DNA from: Coffea arabica
Lineage: Eukaryota; Streptophyta; Magnoliopsida; Gentianales; Rubiaceae
Assembly: GCF_036785885.1 (NCBI RefSeq)
Contig: NC_092317.1
Location: 7,008,501 to 7,072,500 of the forward strand
Reading direction: 5' to 3'
DNA: 64,000 bases
In this document: positions 1 through 11,323 of the stretch, piece by piece
How the letters are laid out: each line of letters opens with the position of its first letter
Numbering within the stretch: position 1 is the first letter of the stretch
The notes under the pieces: generated by a model
The model's database searches: none
Seen by the model: only the letters and a program-made list of their open reading frames with translations
Told to the model about the DNA's origin: nothing
Program-made: the position numbers and the translations under genes

Positions 1-368
1 CCCTCCCCACACTCTTATCATCCTCTACTGTTAGATACAGAATTCGAACTCTGAATTTGACAGCAAAACAAACTCTAACAGCTCTCTCCAAACCACTGAT
101 GATTTGATTATAAAGTCTTAGTGTTGTCCAATTATTGAATTTATTCATCGTACTTTATTAACAATAGAACAATGAACTTTAGATAAAGTAACTCAGTAAT
201 CAACTTGTTTTTGGTAAGTTGGTCACTAAGAAATGATTTAAAATCTCTTTTAGATTGTAGATCGGGTGTTTGAATCTCCACACTTGTACTAAAAAATCCA
301 GAGAAAGTGTAGTAGTGCATCTTTCTAATTTAGATGGGTCTTTCACTTCTAACTCCTCATATAGCCTA

Positions 369-1512
369 GTTGGACTTCCCCCTCTTTAAAATAGGACAAA
401 TAGATTATAGATGTTGCCGCTCGATAAAAAACGAAAAAAATGGGGGAACTCATTAAGTCATATTCAACTCAATTATGAAAGGCTAATTGAATTAAACCTT
501 GTTCAGATTATTTTCAAAAGAATAACTAACTAAATTGTGATTTGCGAAATATTCTCAAGGTTTCTGAGATATCAACCAAACTTTGGATTTGGAAATTGGC
601 TAGTTCTTTTGTGATCCCGAAGCGATCATTATATAGTTTCTGCATGGGATTGACTGAAATTGGAACTTGATCAATAACTGGTAGGAAGCTACTGATCATC
701 TGAAAATTCTCAAGCTAACGTTGTAAAAGATTTCAACGTTTTTGGGGTGTACAGGATAAAGCCTATGATAAATGGCAGCATCTAACAAATTAAAATCCTA
801 CCAAGAGTGTACATGTACTAAGAGGAACATAACTAGATGGGGCCGGTCTAATTCATCTTAATGTTTCCAATAGGAGTTCAGCATGATGGATAAGAACTAA
901 TTAGCAGAAACTGATTGCTGCATAATGGTAAACAAATCTGAATGTTGTGATTTGATCAGTTCTACTTTTAGCTTTTATTTATCTTTTCATGCATTCCCGT
1001 CAACTTTGACATGACCTTATTAGGCTGCAAGAAAATCCAGTAGTTGGCTCGTATCGGATAGCTCTAACATTTGACATCATTGCTCAAAATCTTTAATTCA
1101 TTTAGGCCTCTTGGCAGAAGCTATATATTGAATAACAATTAAATACAGAAAACGAGATACAATGTTAGTTCTGGTTTTCTTGTTTCACGTGACCAATTAC
1201 ATTCCAAGTCACCATGGATGAGAGGGGGAAGTCCAGCCAGCTAGAATAATGTCCTATTTTAAGGAGGGGGAAGTCCAGCTACATTAAAATAGGACATTAT
1301 TTTGGAATTTGAAATACATATGTATCGAATTTGCATATGTATCGTGCCATGGTGACTTCCCCCTCTTTAAAATAGGACATTCCAACCCTTTTGGCAGAGT
1401 AAGTTTCTATATTATTATTGAGTAAATTTTATAGACACTGATAATGTATACATTATCACGGTTAGATGCACGATACATATGCAAATGTTTGGATTTCAAA
1501 TTTAAATTCGAA
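369..1512. repeat. Composite foldback repeat cluster
   Basis: A block with core GACTTCCCCCTCTTTAAAAT occurs forward near 373-397 and 1354-1380, and inverted near 1248-1278; a shorter inverted piece lies near 1222-1236. Around it, a 12-bp arm at 1206-1217 is the exact reverse complement of 1347-1358. A segment at about 1328-1348 (GCATATGTATCGTGC) is inverted again at 1468-1488. This looks like a non-autonomous foldback or TIR element with nested copies. The outer pair (369 and 1278) could bound an element of about 0.9 kb. I cannot name the family, and no coding sequence lies inside. Confidence 0.5.
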
Positions 1513-2161
1513 TTATGTGTCATGCATCAAATGATAAAAGTGTATATATACACAGTAATGTATAGAAAATTAATCCATTATTATTTAGCAGTTTTTGTTG
1601 GTCAAGTTTCTAGCTATTGTTTATCATTTTTTTGGTCAAATTAAGTTTCTCTTCTATTATTTCTTTCTTTTGTTAGACAAGTAAGTTTGTGTATCATAGT
1701 TTATTAGTATTTTTTGTTGGTCAAGTAAATTTCTATATTATTATTTAACTGTTTTTTTTTTTTTTGTCTTGTTTAGTTTTTGGTAGATTGAATATTGTAT
1801 TAGATAATTTCTCATAGTTGAATATTGTATAGGGTAATTTATCCTATGTTGTTTTTCTTTTTTTTTTTGATCAAGTCATATAATCTATAAGTAGAGTGTC
1901 TTGTTATCACAATCAATGGAGAAAGATGAAAAGTTGATAGTTTTATTCTTTTAATTTTAAGGGCTTGTTTGGTGACGTATTCCATGAACTGGACTAACCT
2001 TCAATAATTTTTCAACAAATTTATCACTTTTTAGTCTTAGCCAGCCACTATTGATGACCTGAAGTACCTAGATCAAACTTGTAAGTTGCAAGGCAGATAT
2101 TCTACCATGTATCATGTGCCCTGATGCCCTCATCCTCAGATAATCCCTCCCCCTGCCAACT

Positions 2162-2171
2162 CTATTAATAC
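2162..2171 (+). promoter_or_regulatory. Possible TATA box of the Kunitz gene
   Basis: CTATTAATAC lies about 80 bp before the ATG at 2248, a plausible distance for a short plant 5' leader. It is a weak match to a TATA box and was chosen only because nothing closer fits. Confidence 0.25.
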
Positions 2172-2247
2172 CATCCCTTTGGCAAACAAAATCTTCACTG
2201 CTTTAGTCGATCATCCTATCATCAAGAAATTAAGTTTAGAGGAGACA

Positions 2248-2880
2248 ATGACGACCCCAATTTTGATTAATCTCCTGATTTCTTCCTTTCTTTTGGCTTT
2301 CTCAGTTAACTTTCCACTAAGCACAGCTCAAAAATTTCCTGCTCCAGTTCTTGACACTGCTGGACAGCAGCTTCGTAGTGGTGTCAACTACTATATCTTG
2401 CCAGCAAAGGGCGGCAACGGTGGTGGAGTAACATTTGCAACCGGCGTAGATAGCCGCTGCCCATATGAAGTTGCGCAAGCATCTGACAAGGGTAATAATG
2501 GAATCCCAGTAATGTTCGCACCATTTGATGGTGATTCCATAGTCCGAGTTGATACTGATTCAAACATCAGGTTCATCGATTTCAGGCCTCCAGTAACTTG
2601 TCCTGAATCCCATGTATGGACCCTTAATAACAATAGAACATTTATTCAAACTGGTGGAGTTGAAGGGAAGACGGGACCTCAGACCATAAACAACTGGTTC
2701 AAAATTCAGACTTATGAAGATGCATACCAACTGCAATACTGTCCTGGTACTGATGTGTGTGGCAATCCCTGTGGAATTCTGCTTCTTTGTGAAAATATTG
2801 GTATCCTAGTGGACAATGGGAAGAGGGCTTTGGCACTAAATCAACCAGCACCATTCAAGGTTGTGTTTACCAGGGCCTAG
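2248..2880 (+). CDS. Kunitz-type (STI/miraculin-like) protease inhibitor
   Basis: Single-exon gene for a secreted protein of 210 residues, typical for the family. The ATG at 2248 is the first in frame; the frame stays open 23 codons upstream but without an ATG. Residues 1-28 are a secretion signal (core ILINLLISSFLLAF). The Kunitz signature follows at about 33-51 (PVLD...SGVNYYIL). Six cysteines are at 71, 118, 165, 171, 175 and 181; the first, second, third and last fit the family's disulfide pattern. N129-R-T is a possible glycosylation site. The classical P1 loop Arg/Lys of soybean trypsin inhibitor is not obvious: the region reads APFDGDSIVR. Trypsin inhibition is therefore uncertain, and a miraculin-like or other protease specificity is equally possible. 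Two decayed relatives follow downstream on the same strand. Confidence 0.93.
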   Translation: MTTPILINLLISSFLLAFSVNFPLSTAQKFPAPVLDTAGQQLRSGVNYYILPAKGGNGGGVTFATGVDSRCPYEVAQASDKGNNGIPVMFAPFDGDSIVRVDTDSNIRFIDFRPPVTCPESHVWTLNNNRTFIQTGGVEGKTGPQTINNWFKIQTYEDAYQLQYCPGTDVCGNPCGILLLCENIGILVDNGKRALALNQPAPFKVVFTRA

Positions 2881-4463
2881 AGATTTTATACATCTCTAGA
2901 CATTCCTCCAAGTCAACCTTGAATTAAATAAATTACTGTGACTGTTAATTAATGTACACTTTATACTGTTGTTGAAATAAGTGAATACTACTACTATCTC
3001 CTTACTATTGAGATCTCTCTTTATACTTTCTGTTAGTTTCTGATTTATTTGCTCATATGGCGGTGGAGCCATGCTGCTATTCATGTTTCGTGGTTTTACA
3101 AATTACAAGCTGTTTTTCTTTTCAACTGAAAATGATTGAGTACATCATTTAGATAACTTTGAGTTCTTATGCTTCCTAACAAACCTAATACTGTATTACT
3201 GAAACAAAAAAAAAAAAAAAGGAACTATCTTAAGAAAAATTGTACACCAACCGAATTAAATACACGGATGTTAAGGAAAACTGCTGAATTTTGTCACAAT
3301 CACGATGAAGAAGACATTAGCATACAATTTGCAACTTTATGTAGTAAATAAATTTATTTAATAATTGAAGGATGAACCTTTTAAAAAAAGGTATAGGACC
3401 TCTGAGCACAATTAACCTTCTGCTGTTTGATTGCTTTCTGAAGCATTACCTGAATAGAAGTAGGTATAACTTTATCAGAACAAATAGGAATTAGAAAAGC
3501 TTACGTTAGCTATCCAGATTAAGAAAGAAGAATTGGGTGGAGCTTCATTTAGTTACTATTGTGCTGTACTAATTTTTATGAACTTTACATAAAATTGAAA
3601 TCGAGTTTTATCACACGCCAAGTCATTCTCTGAATATGTTGGGAAAACTCATCATTGCATACAGCCTGACTAATCTGGATACGTGTAAATACGTTTAAAC
3701 ATTTTACTTCTGGCTTTATCTTTTTTTCTTTCACCTAAGTCATTCTTATTTCTTTAGGTCTTGAACCAAATCAGTGACAAAAAGTAAAATATTTAGGCTC
3801 CTGCAGTATATTCTCTGGATTCTTGATATCGAATATTTTCCGCTCGCAAATTCCAGACTGGTAACTGGTTAGTGCAATGGGAAAGATATAAGAACCGTAC
3901 ATGATAAATTTTTCTCTTTTTCCCGTGGTCAACAAATAAATGCGTGGTCAAGCTACCAGGGCCTGCACATTTACCACCTTTGCAACTTCAAAAGCTTATT
4001 AAGTCTTGTGAAAAAGTCCAAGGTAGAACAGATTCTAGGCTTATTATTCAAAGTCTTGACTATTCATAGAGACCTTTGAGCTGAAGCTATTTACTTATCC
4101 AGTACGGGAAGGAAAATTCAACCAGAATAAGATGGTATATCTGATTTTGCTTCTTTGTCAACTCATCGATTATGGTCCAAGTTTTCATGCTTGAAGGCAT
4201 TTGTCAACCTGAGCCTAATTAATTAGAATCCAGAAACCTACCATAGTTGCAAATTTTGCAACTCACAGAAGTGATTTTTCACACCTTGATTTCTACTTCA
4301 TATTCAGGGCCTAATATTAAAGTAAGCCCCCTTGAGAAAATCAACTCTCAAATCATTAAGGGTAAAAAAACAAAAAGCTTTTGTGGTAAACCTAATATAC
4401 AGAAAAACCTCCGTGATTTCAAAACGTATAAGACAACACCTCATGCTTTGAACTAAATTGTAA
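2881..4463. other. Intergenic, no gene seen
   Basis: AT-rich sequence holding the 3' flank of the Kunitz gene. An ATTAAATAAA stretch near 2923 may serve as a polyadenylation signal. I see no conserved protein, RNA gene or clear repeat here; the short ORFs lack any recognisable motif. Confidence 0.5.
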
Positions 4464-4691
4464 AGGTGACGGAATCCATTAAAATTAACGGAAATGACTT
4501 ATTGAAATCTAAAAACAAATTTTTTATACCTAATTTTTAACAAATATATATGTTCTACCCCTTATCCTCCAATTCTCTCTCTCTAGAGAATGAAACAAAT
4601 AATTTTGTTGAACTATATTTTACTTAGTTATATCAGGGTATTTTTGTCATTTCATCCGTTTTCATTAATTTTAACGGATTCCATCACCTTC
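4464..4691. mobile_element. Small MITE with about 40-bp terminal inverted repeats
   Basis: The left end GGTGACGGAATCCATTAAAA is mirrored at the right end by an imperfect reverse complement finishing CGGATTCCATCACC. The element is about 228 bp with an AT-rich non-coding centre. It abuts the fragment of the split Kunitz relic and the TRIM nest. No clear target-site duplication could be fixed, so the superfamily is left open. Confidence 0.65.
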
Positions 4692-4707
4692 AAAATCCAG
4701 TGTTGGA

Positions 4708-6262
4708 TGTTAGGAAGAAACACCTCGAGAGAGTTCATCAATGAATCCAATATGTAAGTAAGGAATTCAACTCTGACCCAAAAGTTTAAACTATTAGGTT
4801 TCGGGTCCTTAGTTAAATATTAACCGCTCTTTCTTCGTCTCTCAACTAATGTGAGACATAATCCTTTACTGATGAATCTAACAAATCTCCCTTTTCATGA
4901 GTAGTTCTTCACATTAAACCCAAGTTTACAATCTCTTCTCCAAGCTCACTTTAATATTCAACACAAACTCATTTTAATAAAAGTCACCTCTTCTCCCAAA
5001 TCATGAACCCACTTTTCTTCAATATCGAAATTGGACTTTGAACCCCTGCTAACCCTTGGCTTCTTGGTCTAACACCAATCAAACTCCCTGCCAAATCTGT
5101 TAGATTTATGAGTAAAGGATTATGTCCCACATTGATCCGATAGATAGAGAAAAAGGGGTTAATATATAAGTAAGAGTCCGAGACCTAATTGCTTAAATTT
5201 TTGGGTCAAAGTTGGGTTCCTGACTTACATATTGAGATCTTTGGTAGACTCTCTTGAGGTGTTTCTGTCTATCAAATTGGTATCAGAGTTTCAGATTTCG
5301 AAACTGGACTACTCATGGACAAGTGGATCCTTTTCGGAGTTGAACCAGTGAAAATTCTCTTTTTGGTGGTGGACCAAAGTGCCAAGAGTTTGGTTAGTAT
5401 TGGACCAAGTACACCATGAATTTGGTAGGGGTTCCAATTGGTGTGAGATGGAGCCAAGGATTGGTAGAGGTCCAAAAATTCAGTTTGGATGTTGAAGAAG
5501 AGTGGGTTCATGTTTGGGAGAAGAGGTGATCTTAGATGATAAGATGAGTTTGTGTTGAATATTAAAGTGGGATCGAAGGACTTGAAAATTTGGATTTAAT
5601 CTGAGGAGTTACTCATAAATGGGGAGATTTGTTAGGTTCATGAGTAAAGGGTTATGTCCCACATTGATCCAAGAGATAGAGAAAGAGCGGTTAATATGTA
5701 AGTAAGAGTCCGAGACCTAATGTTTTAACCTTTTGGTTAAAGTTACATTCTTGACTTATATATTGGACTCTTTGGTTAGGGTTTTTTCAAAGTTTACAAT
5801 CTCTTCTCCGAATTTACTTTAATACTCAACGCAAACCCACCTTAACACCTAAAGTCATCTCTTCTCCCAATCATGAACCCACTTTTCTTTAATATCTAAA
5901 CTGGAACCCTTGACTCCTTGGTTTGACATCAATCAAACCCCTTGCCAAATCCATGACGCACTTGGTCGAACACCAATCAAACTCTTTGACACTTCGATCC
6001 ACCACTAAGAAGGGAATTTTTACCGGTGTAATTTTGAGAAGAATCCACTTGCCTATGAGTAATTCAGTTTCGTAACCAGAAGTTCTGATACTACTTATTA
6101 GAGAGAAACACCCGAGAGAGCCCATCAAAGAGTCCAATATGTAAGTCAGGAATCCAACTGTAACCCAAAAGTTTAAACGGTTAGATATTGGACCCTGACT
6201 TACATATTAACCACTCTTTTTTAACTAATATGGAATATAATTCTTTACTTATGAACCTAACA
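4708..6262. mobile_element. Nest of TRIM-type LTR retroelements in both orientations (fossil)
   Basis: Four related LTR-like blocks occur. Minus-strand LTRs lie at about 4708-4881 and 6097-6262; plus-strand LTRs lie at 5098-5274 and about 5630-5780. The plus copy has a tRNA-Met-type primer-binding site (TGGTATCAGAG, 5278-5288), a non-coding internal region of about 350 bp, and a purine tract (AAATGGGGAGA) before its second LTR. The minus copy shows the same primer site near 6085-6095. LTRs of about 170 bp, total copy size near 0.7 kb and the absence of coding sequence fit terminal-repeat retrotransposons in miniature. The copies are incomplete and rearranged, and internal sequence of the minus copy is present twice. 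LTR divergence looks moderate, so the nest is not recent. Confidence 0.8.
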
Positions 6263-6787
6263 CTAGACATTGATGGAAATGCTGTCCAAGCTGGTGTCGA
6301 TTACTATGTAGTGCCACCTGATGGCAGCATACAGGTGGTGGTGGGCTAGGACTACTACGCAGAGGAAATCTCACCCGCCCACTTGATGTTATCCAAGTAC
6401 TGAACCAGACATCCAATGGTATTCCACTCACATTCTCCCAGTGAACCCTAACGATCATATTGTTCCTTTAGGGACTGATCTAAACATTGTATTCTTTGCC
6501 TCAACAGTCTGTGTTTTATCGACTATGTTGAGACTTGTGTACAATGCTGATGTTCCAAATCAATTTTTTTTGACGACCCGTGGAGTTAAAGGAAATCCTG
6601 GACGTGAAACACTAAGCAATTGGTTGGAATTCAGAGATATGAAGATGCCTACATCTTTTATTTTTGTCCTGCTGTCTGTAATATCTGCAGACCAGTTTGT
6701 GGGAATATTGGTGTTATTCTTGACAATGGCAGAAGACTTTTGGACCTCAGTAATCAACCACTGAATGTTACTTTCAAGAAAGCATAA
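6263..6787 (+). pseudogene. Kunitz inhibitor relic 1, split by the TRIM nest
   Basis: Translated pieces in shifting frames match the Kunitz gene upstream in order: LDIDGNAVQAGVDYY, NQTSNGIPLTFSPV, NIVFF, TRGVKGNPGRETLSNW, CRPVCGNIGVILDNG and a C-terminal FKKA before a stop. No continuous reading frame remains. The signal peptide and N-terminus are missing to the right of the TRIM nest. A short in-register piece reading PVLD lies on the far left of the nest at 4697-4707. Expression as an inhibitor is very unlikely. Confidence 0.85.
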
Positions 6788-8599
6788 AAAATTGTTATAC
6801 TTGAAAAAAAGGGTAAATAAGGGAACTTACTGTGCTGTTCTACGTACTGTTATATTAATTGCACTGAATAAAGAACCTCTTATTTTCCTTTTCTTCACCA
6901 TATATCGAAAGAAGGAAATAAAAATCATATTAGAGGAAATGGATAGCAACACCCACTATAGTGACTAAAACAATGCTTTCTAATATAAATTTCTGCAGTT
7001 TCGTATGCATATCACTTGATAGTACCATGGCAACATCTCCAACCCTCTGCCTCCTACGTGTTAGTCTTTCATTACCATCAGAAAATGCAAAGGTTTCTGG
7101 CTTACATTAATTCTTGCCTATTTGTTTCCTTTCCGTCTAAAAACAACTTAAGAACTAAGCGAGCATAATAATCATGTCACGTTTAAGTTAGACACAATTA
7201 ACCTATCGTTTTTAGTTTTTTTTTTTTTTTTTGGGGTAACGAAGTCTTACGGTTGTGAAAACTTCATTCCCTTCTTGAAGAAAATATTGACCAGCTCGGA
7301 TGTCCATAATTCACGGATTCAATACTGGATGAGCGCAACATATTTCTACTTTGTGGTACCTCACTCTCTAGGCAGTTCTGGGTCTTTTTCTTTAATTTAA
7401 CCCTGGTTATGAAACTCTTGAAAATTAATGCTAACTGCTTTGCAGAAAATTTATCAAGCAGGAAAAGGAAATTGAACCATAAAAAACAATGACAATTGAC
7501 AACAAAATGAGTTTACCAAAAGAAACTGCATATGCTCAGTACGGAAAGGAAAGTTAACTCGGATCACAAGTTTTCTACTCTTACCGCCATGGAACATGGC
7601 ATCGTAGTCTGAGCTTTTCTGTGACAGTGAAGAAAACACGGCATAAAAGGAGAATTGTGGTCGAAATTTTAATTGTTGTATTCCTATCTAACATTATTGT
7701 TTCTGTTGAAATATCAAGACGGATGGCTTAATTATATAGGCCAGGATGAAGTCCCCCAAAAAAATTTTTTTTTTTTGTTGGTAGGAAGAAATACTAGATA
7801 ATAGTAGAAATGTAACCTCTGAAAGTTGCAACACTAGTGGACTCAGGTTTACAGATGCCTTCAAACCAGAAAGCTTGGACTACGATGTCATGTTCCTAAC
7901 AATACAAAAACTGATATCCAAGTTTAATTTTCCTTTCCATAACGCGCAGCAATTGTAGTTTCTTCTGGTAAACTCATTCAGTTGTCAATTTTCATTGTCT
8001 TAATTTAGGCGAATTTCATTTTCATGCTGGATAACTTTTCTGCTAAGAAGTTAGCACTAATAATCAAGAAGTTTAAATTCAAGGGAAAGACGCAGAATAG
8101 CGTACGTAAAGATTGATGCACTACAAAATGGATAGGTAGCAATCGTATTCAGTATTTTAATCCGTCAAATATGGACATCCAAGAAAATCAATAGTATCTT
8201 CAAAAAAATTGAAGATTTCAACGCCTAATTGGAAAAAAAAAAAAATGAGTATCTTGAAGGATTGAAGATTTCACTAACGCCTAATTGAATATAGTTTTCA
8301 AGTTTTTATATTTATTATTGTGAAATGTAATTTTTATTTGGTGAATTCGATTATATTTGAATATGCTTGATTAAACTCAATTATATTTGAATAGACTTAA
8401 TTAAGTTTGATTAGACTCAATTAGGCTTAATTAAACTCGAATTCGAGTAAGGTAAACTAAAGTTGAACCTGACTTCTAAAAGTTCAAACAACTCGAGTTC
8501 GAATTCAAATTCAATTATTTTATCTTACTATTCGAGCTTAACTCAATTTAAATGCACCCCTAGTCATGCTACAAAGTGGTTCAAACCACACTTGTGCAC
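6788..8599. other. Intergenic, AT-rich, repeat fragments only
   Basis: No gene was recognised. An imperfect duplication of about 40 bp (core GAAGATTTCA...CGCCTAATTG) occurs at about 8200-8232 and 8255-8288. From about 8340 to 8560 the sequence is rich in TTCGA/CTCGA-type motifs, resembling the repeats near 57.6 kb and 58.6-59.0 kb. Confidence 0.4.
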
Positions 8600-8988
8600 T
8601 TCAATTTGTGAAGGTGATGATTGACTGCCAATGGCATCGCAATCGATCACATTCTCACCTCTGTTCATAAAGTTATTCGAAAATCCAGTTACGTCAACAT
8701 CAAATTCACTAGTGAAAATCAGGTTTGTGGGATTCGTAGACAAAATTTTGTGGAATATTGGTGGATTTTGAAGCAAATTCCGGGACACGGACCAATACTG
8801 AGCAATTGCCAATTGGTTCAAAATTGAGAGATATGAAAAGTCCTACTTTATTTTTCTATGCACGCATTCATTTTGTCCTTTTGCTGAATGTAAACACAAT
8901 TAACATCGGTAACAACGGTGGTTACAAAGGAAGCAGACTCTTGGGGGCAGAGTGATCAGCCTCTTAAGGTTAGATTCAAGAAAGCATA
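8600..8988 (+). pseudogene. Kunitz inhibitor relic 2
   Basis: Fragmentary similarity to the C-terminal two thirds of the Kunitz family: NGIAIDHILTSV, a VNIKFTSEN piece, remnants of the GG...PGT...W segment, and the ending RFKKA. The last bases before the stop (TTCAAGAAAGCATAA) are identical to those of relic 1, so the two share a recent common ancestor. The frame is broken repeatedly and the 5' half is gone. Confidence 0.7.
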
Positions 8989-9690
8989 AATCTTATTTTT
9001 CTCTTAAAAAGGTTAGTTTTTGTGAGAATTGTATCCTGACAGGCAACCCACAAGAAATATTGCACTCGACTGTTTGCTAAAAATTTTTCAAACCCATGAA
9101 ATATCTTACTCAGTCGCATCTTTGTACTTTCAATCCCCAGTAGATGAACATTATATTTTAAAGAGAACTGACCCTTAGTGTTAGCTTTCCAAATGATGGA
9201 GTCTTGAACATCTGACATCTAACTTCTTGGAATGGCTTTAATGGTATTGGTGATACAATCAGAAAGTTCAAAAGAAATACAATCAAATTTTCATCAACCT
9301 CTATCTCCAAAGATAGAGGAAATAATGAGGGAATCCTCCTTTAAATTGAAGAGAACCAGAAACTAAACTCCTTAAAGGCCCCAAAGAAGTCCAATCTTCC
9401 AGCCAAATCCTAGCATGTTTTCCATTATTGATGGCCCATCCCACTCCTTAATTATAAAGGTCTACTCCAATTATAAGACTCTTCTGGTTCATAGATCCTT
9501 TGATATGGTTAAGGATCGCTCTTTTGTTATGTCTGGTGGTTAAGGAATCCACATACTTATGATTCAGAATTTTAACCCAAGGTTTTTCTTCCTCTTGCAT
9601 AATTCTTCAGCACAACCCAACCATTGCTATTGCATTCACATCAACAGTCTTCCTAATGCCAAGCCCACCAAGAGTTTTGGGAGTTGTTAC
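8989..9690 (-). mobile_element. LINE (non-LTR retrotransposon) 3' remnant
   Basis: Read on the minus strand from about 9690 downward, the translation shows the usual C-terminal region of a plant LINE ORF2. First come GGLGIRKTVDVNAIAMVG and PWVKILNHKYVDS. Then follows a zf-RVT-type segment near 9218-8976: IIWKANTKGQFSLK, then QYFLWVACQDTILTKTNL. Reverse transcriptase and endonuclease domains are absent, so only the 5'-truncated tail remains, with internal stops. It lies against the end of Kunitz relic 2. Confidence 0.75.
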
Positions 9691-10002
9691 GGTCTCCCAA
9701 TTTACCGAATAGACCTCGGAGCATATACTATATCATAAGAGGAAGGGTCTCTCAAACAGATTGATTAGATATGGTTGGACTTGGAGCGCTGTTGAAAGTT
9801 TCAAAGCAGGACTAGCAACAGTAGATGCCCGTGTAGGGGGGGCAACGGATAGAAATTGTGTAAATGGAGAGTCCGCGCAACACCACCAATCAGAGGGGGG
9901 AGATGCGGACGATCCAATAGCAAGTCATTTTGAGGATCTAAGACGCCAAATGATCCGAGCTACGTTCATCTCAGGCGATCGTTCAAACAAGTTCTTGTTA
10001 TA
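9691..10002. other. Unassigned stretch between LINE remnant and MITE
   Basis: Less AT-rich than its surroundings, with an ORF of 91 codons (9761-10036) that uses a plausible ATG but shows no motif I recognise. It may be part of a degraded mobile element. Confidence 0.25.
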
Positions 10003-10358
10003 TACTCCCTCCTTTTTTTTTATAACTGAAGTTTAAGATTTTGCACACCAATTAAGAAAAATTTTTCATTGCTTAAATCTGTACACTATTTTCCTTTTGT
10101 ACCCTCATTAATTATCTAATTCACCCATGTTTTCTCTCACTATAGTACTAAATGGTGTTGTTTTACTAGGCCAAAAGCAATGCAAGCTAACTCCCACCAA
10201 ACTAGGAGTAGTAATTAAGAACCCTGTATTGGAAAAGAGAGATAAAAGGGTAAAATTGTGAAAAAATAATTAATACTGTATGGGAATAATAAAACGACAG
10301 ATAAAAATACACTAAAGCAAATTTCTTAAACATCGGTTATAAAAAAAGGGATGGAGTA
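10003..10358. mobile_element. Stowaway-like MITE
   Basis: Begins TACTCCCTCC and ends GGGATGGAGTA. Terminal inverted repeats of about 40 bp continue with TTATAACTGAAGTTTAAGA on the left and its imperfect complement on the right. It is flanked by TA, is about 356 bp long and has no coding capacity. The CTCCCTCC terminus and TA target fit Tc1/mariner-derived Stowaway elements. Confidence 0.8.
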
Positions 10359-11171
10359 TATATATATTTTTGTTGTGTTCGGAGGGATATCCTGAAATCA
10401 CCAGGCTAATTACTCCAAAGTGACAGAGCTCACCTCGAAGATGCCCAACAACAATAACAAGAATATATGCTGACATCACTCATTTGTGATGTAGGCCCTC
10501 CCTTTTCTCTACAGCAAAACATATACAGACATTTAATTTGTGCTAAATTCTTCATTTTTTTCAAATATGTATTAAAGCATACCATTAAGCGTCAGAAACA
10601 AACTAAAATTAAGCTGCATCCTTAATTTTAGGAATTTTCATGTTTGTGGGTCCTCATGTTTACGGCAGGTGGACTCATCAAGAAAATTGACCTATCCTGA
10701 CCTCATTTTCAAACTGCAGCCAAAAACGAATTGAACAAAGGAAAAAGAAAAATAAAAAAAAAGAGAAAAATCTACCAAAAAAAAAAAAACCGTTTGTTAG
10801 TTTCATAACCTTATAGCAACGGCTTAGATTGTAAATTATTTCACTTTATAGAGACGTGTCTCTAGAGATGTAATTATTTCACTTTACAGAGATGTAAATT
10901 ATTTCACCTTATGACAATCCAAACACACTCATAATGTTGAGTGAAATATTGCTCTGCTGTTCGAAAGTCCAAAGAGCTAGGAATTTCTCACAGAGACGTG
11001 TCTGTATCAAAAATTTTTTCTTTTTTGTTGAGGAAAAAAAAAAGCCAGGCCCTTGCGTTTGAAGAACAAGTAATATCGCTATTTATCTGCTATTATCTGC
11101 TTGTTTTTGCTGTAAAATTCACAAAGCCAAACAATAATCTCGACCTATACATATTGAAGTAGAGGCAAACC
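10359..11171. other. Intergenic with short tandem repeats
   Basis: No gene was recognised. Three imperfect copies of a unit with core GTAAATTATTTCACTTTA lie at about 10830-10912, followed by AGAGACGTGTCT. Poly-A tracts surround them. Confidence 0.4.
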
Positions 11172-11323
11172 AAATCTCACAACGTTGACTGAATCAATAC
11201 AGAATTACAAACTAATGCAAGACTCTTCTCATCTTCATGAGACCATATGCTAAGCACAACTATATATTGTCCTACCCACACTTTGCTAAACCTAAAAGGG
11301 CATTGCGTTGGACATGAAAATTG
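11172..11323. repeat. Direct duplicate of the GEM-like gene 3' end
   Basis: About 152 bp repeated at 11430-11581 with roughly 90% identity. The second copy includes the final ten or so codons and the stop of the GEM-like gene, so this copy is a displaced fragment of its last exon and 3' UTR. An AT-rich spacer of about 105 bp separates the copies. Confidence 0.85.

Noticed and set aside
9761-10036. 91-codon plus-strand ORF
   Set aside because: No recognisable domain, it runs into the MITE terminus, and its neighbours are decayed elements.
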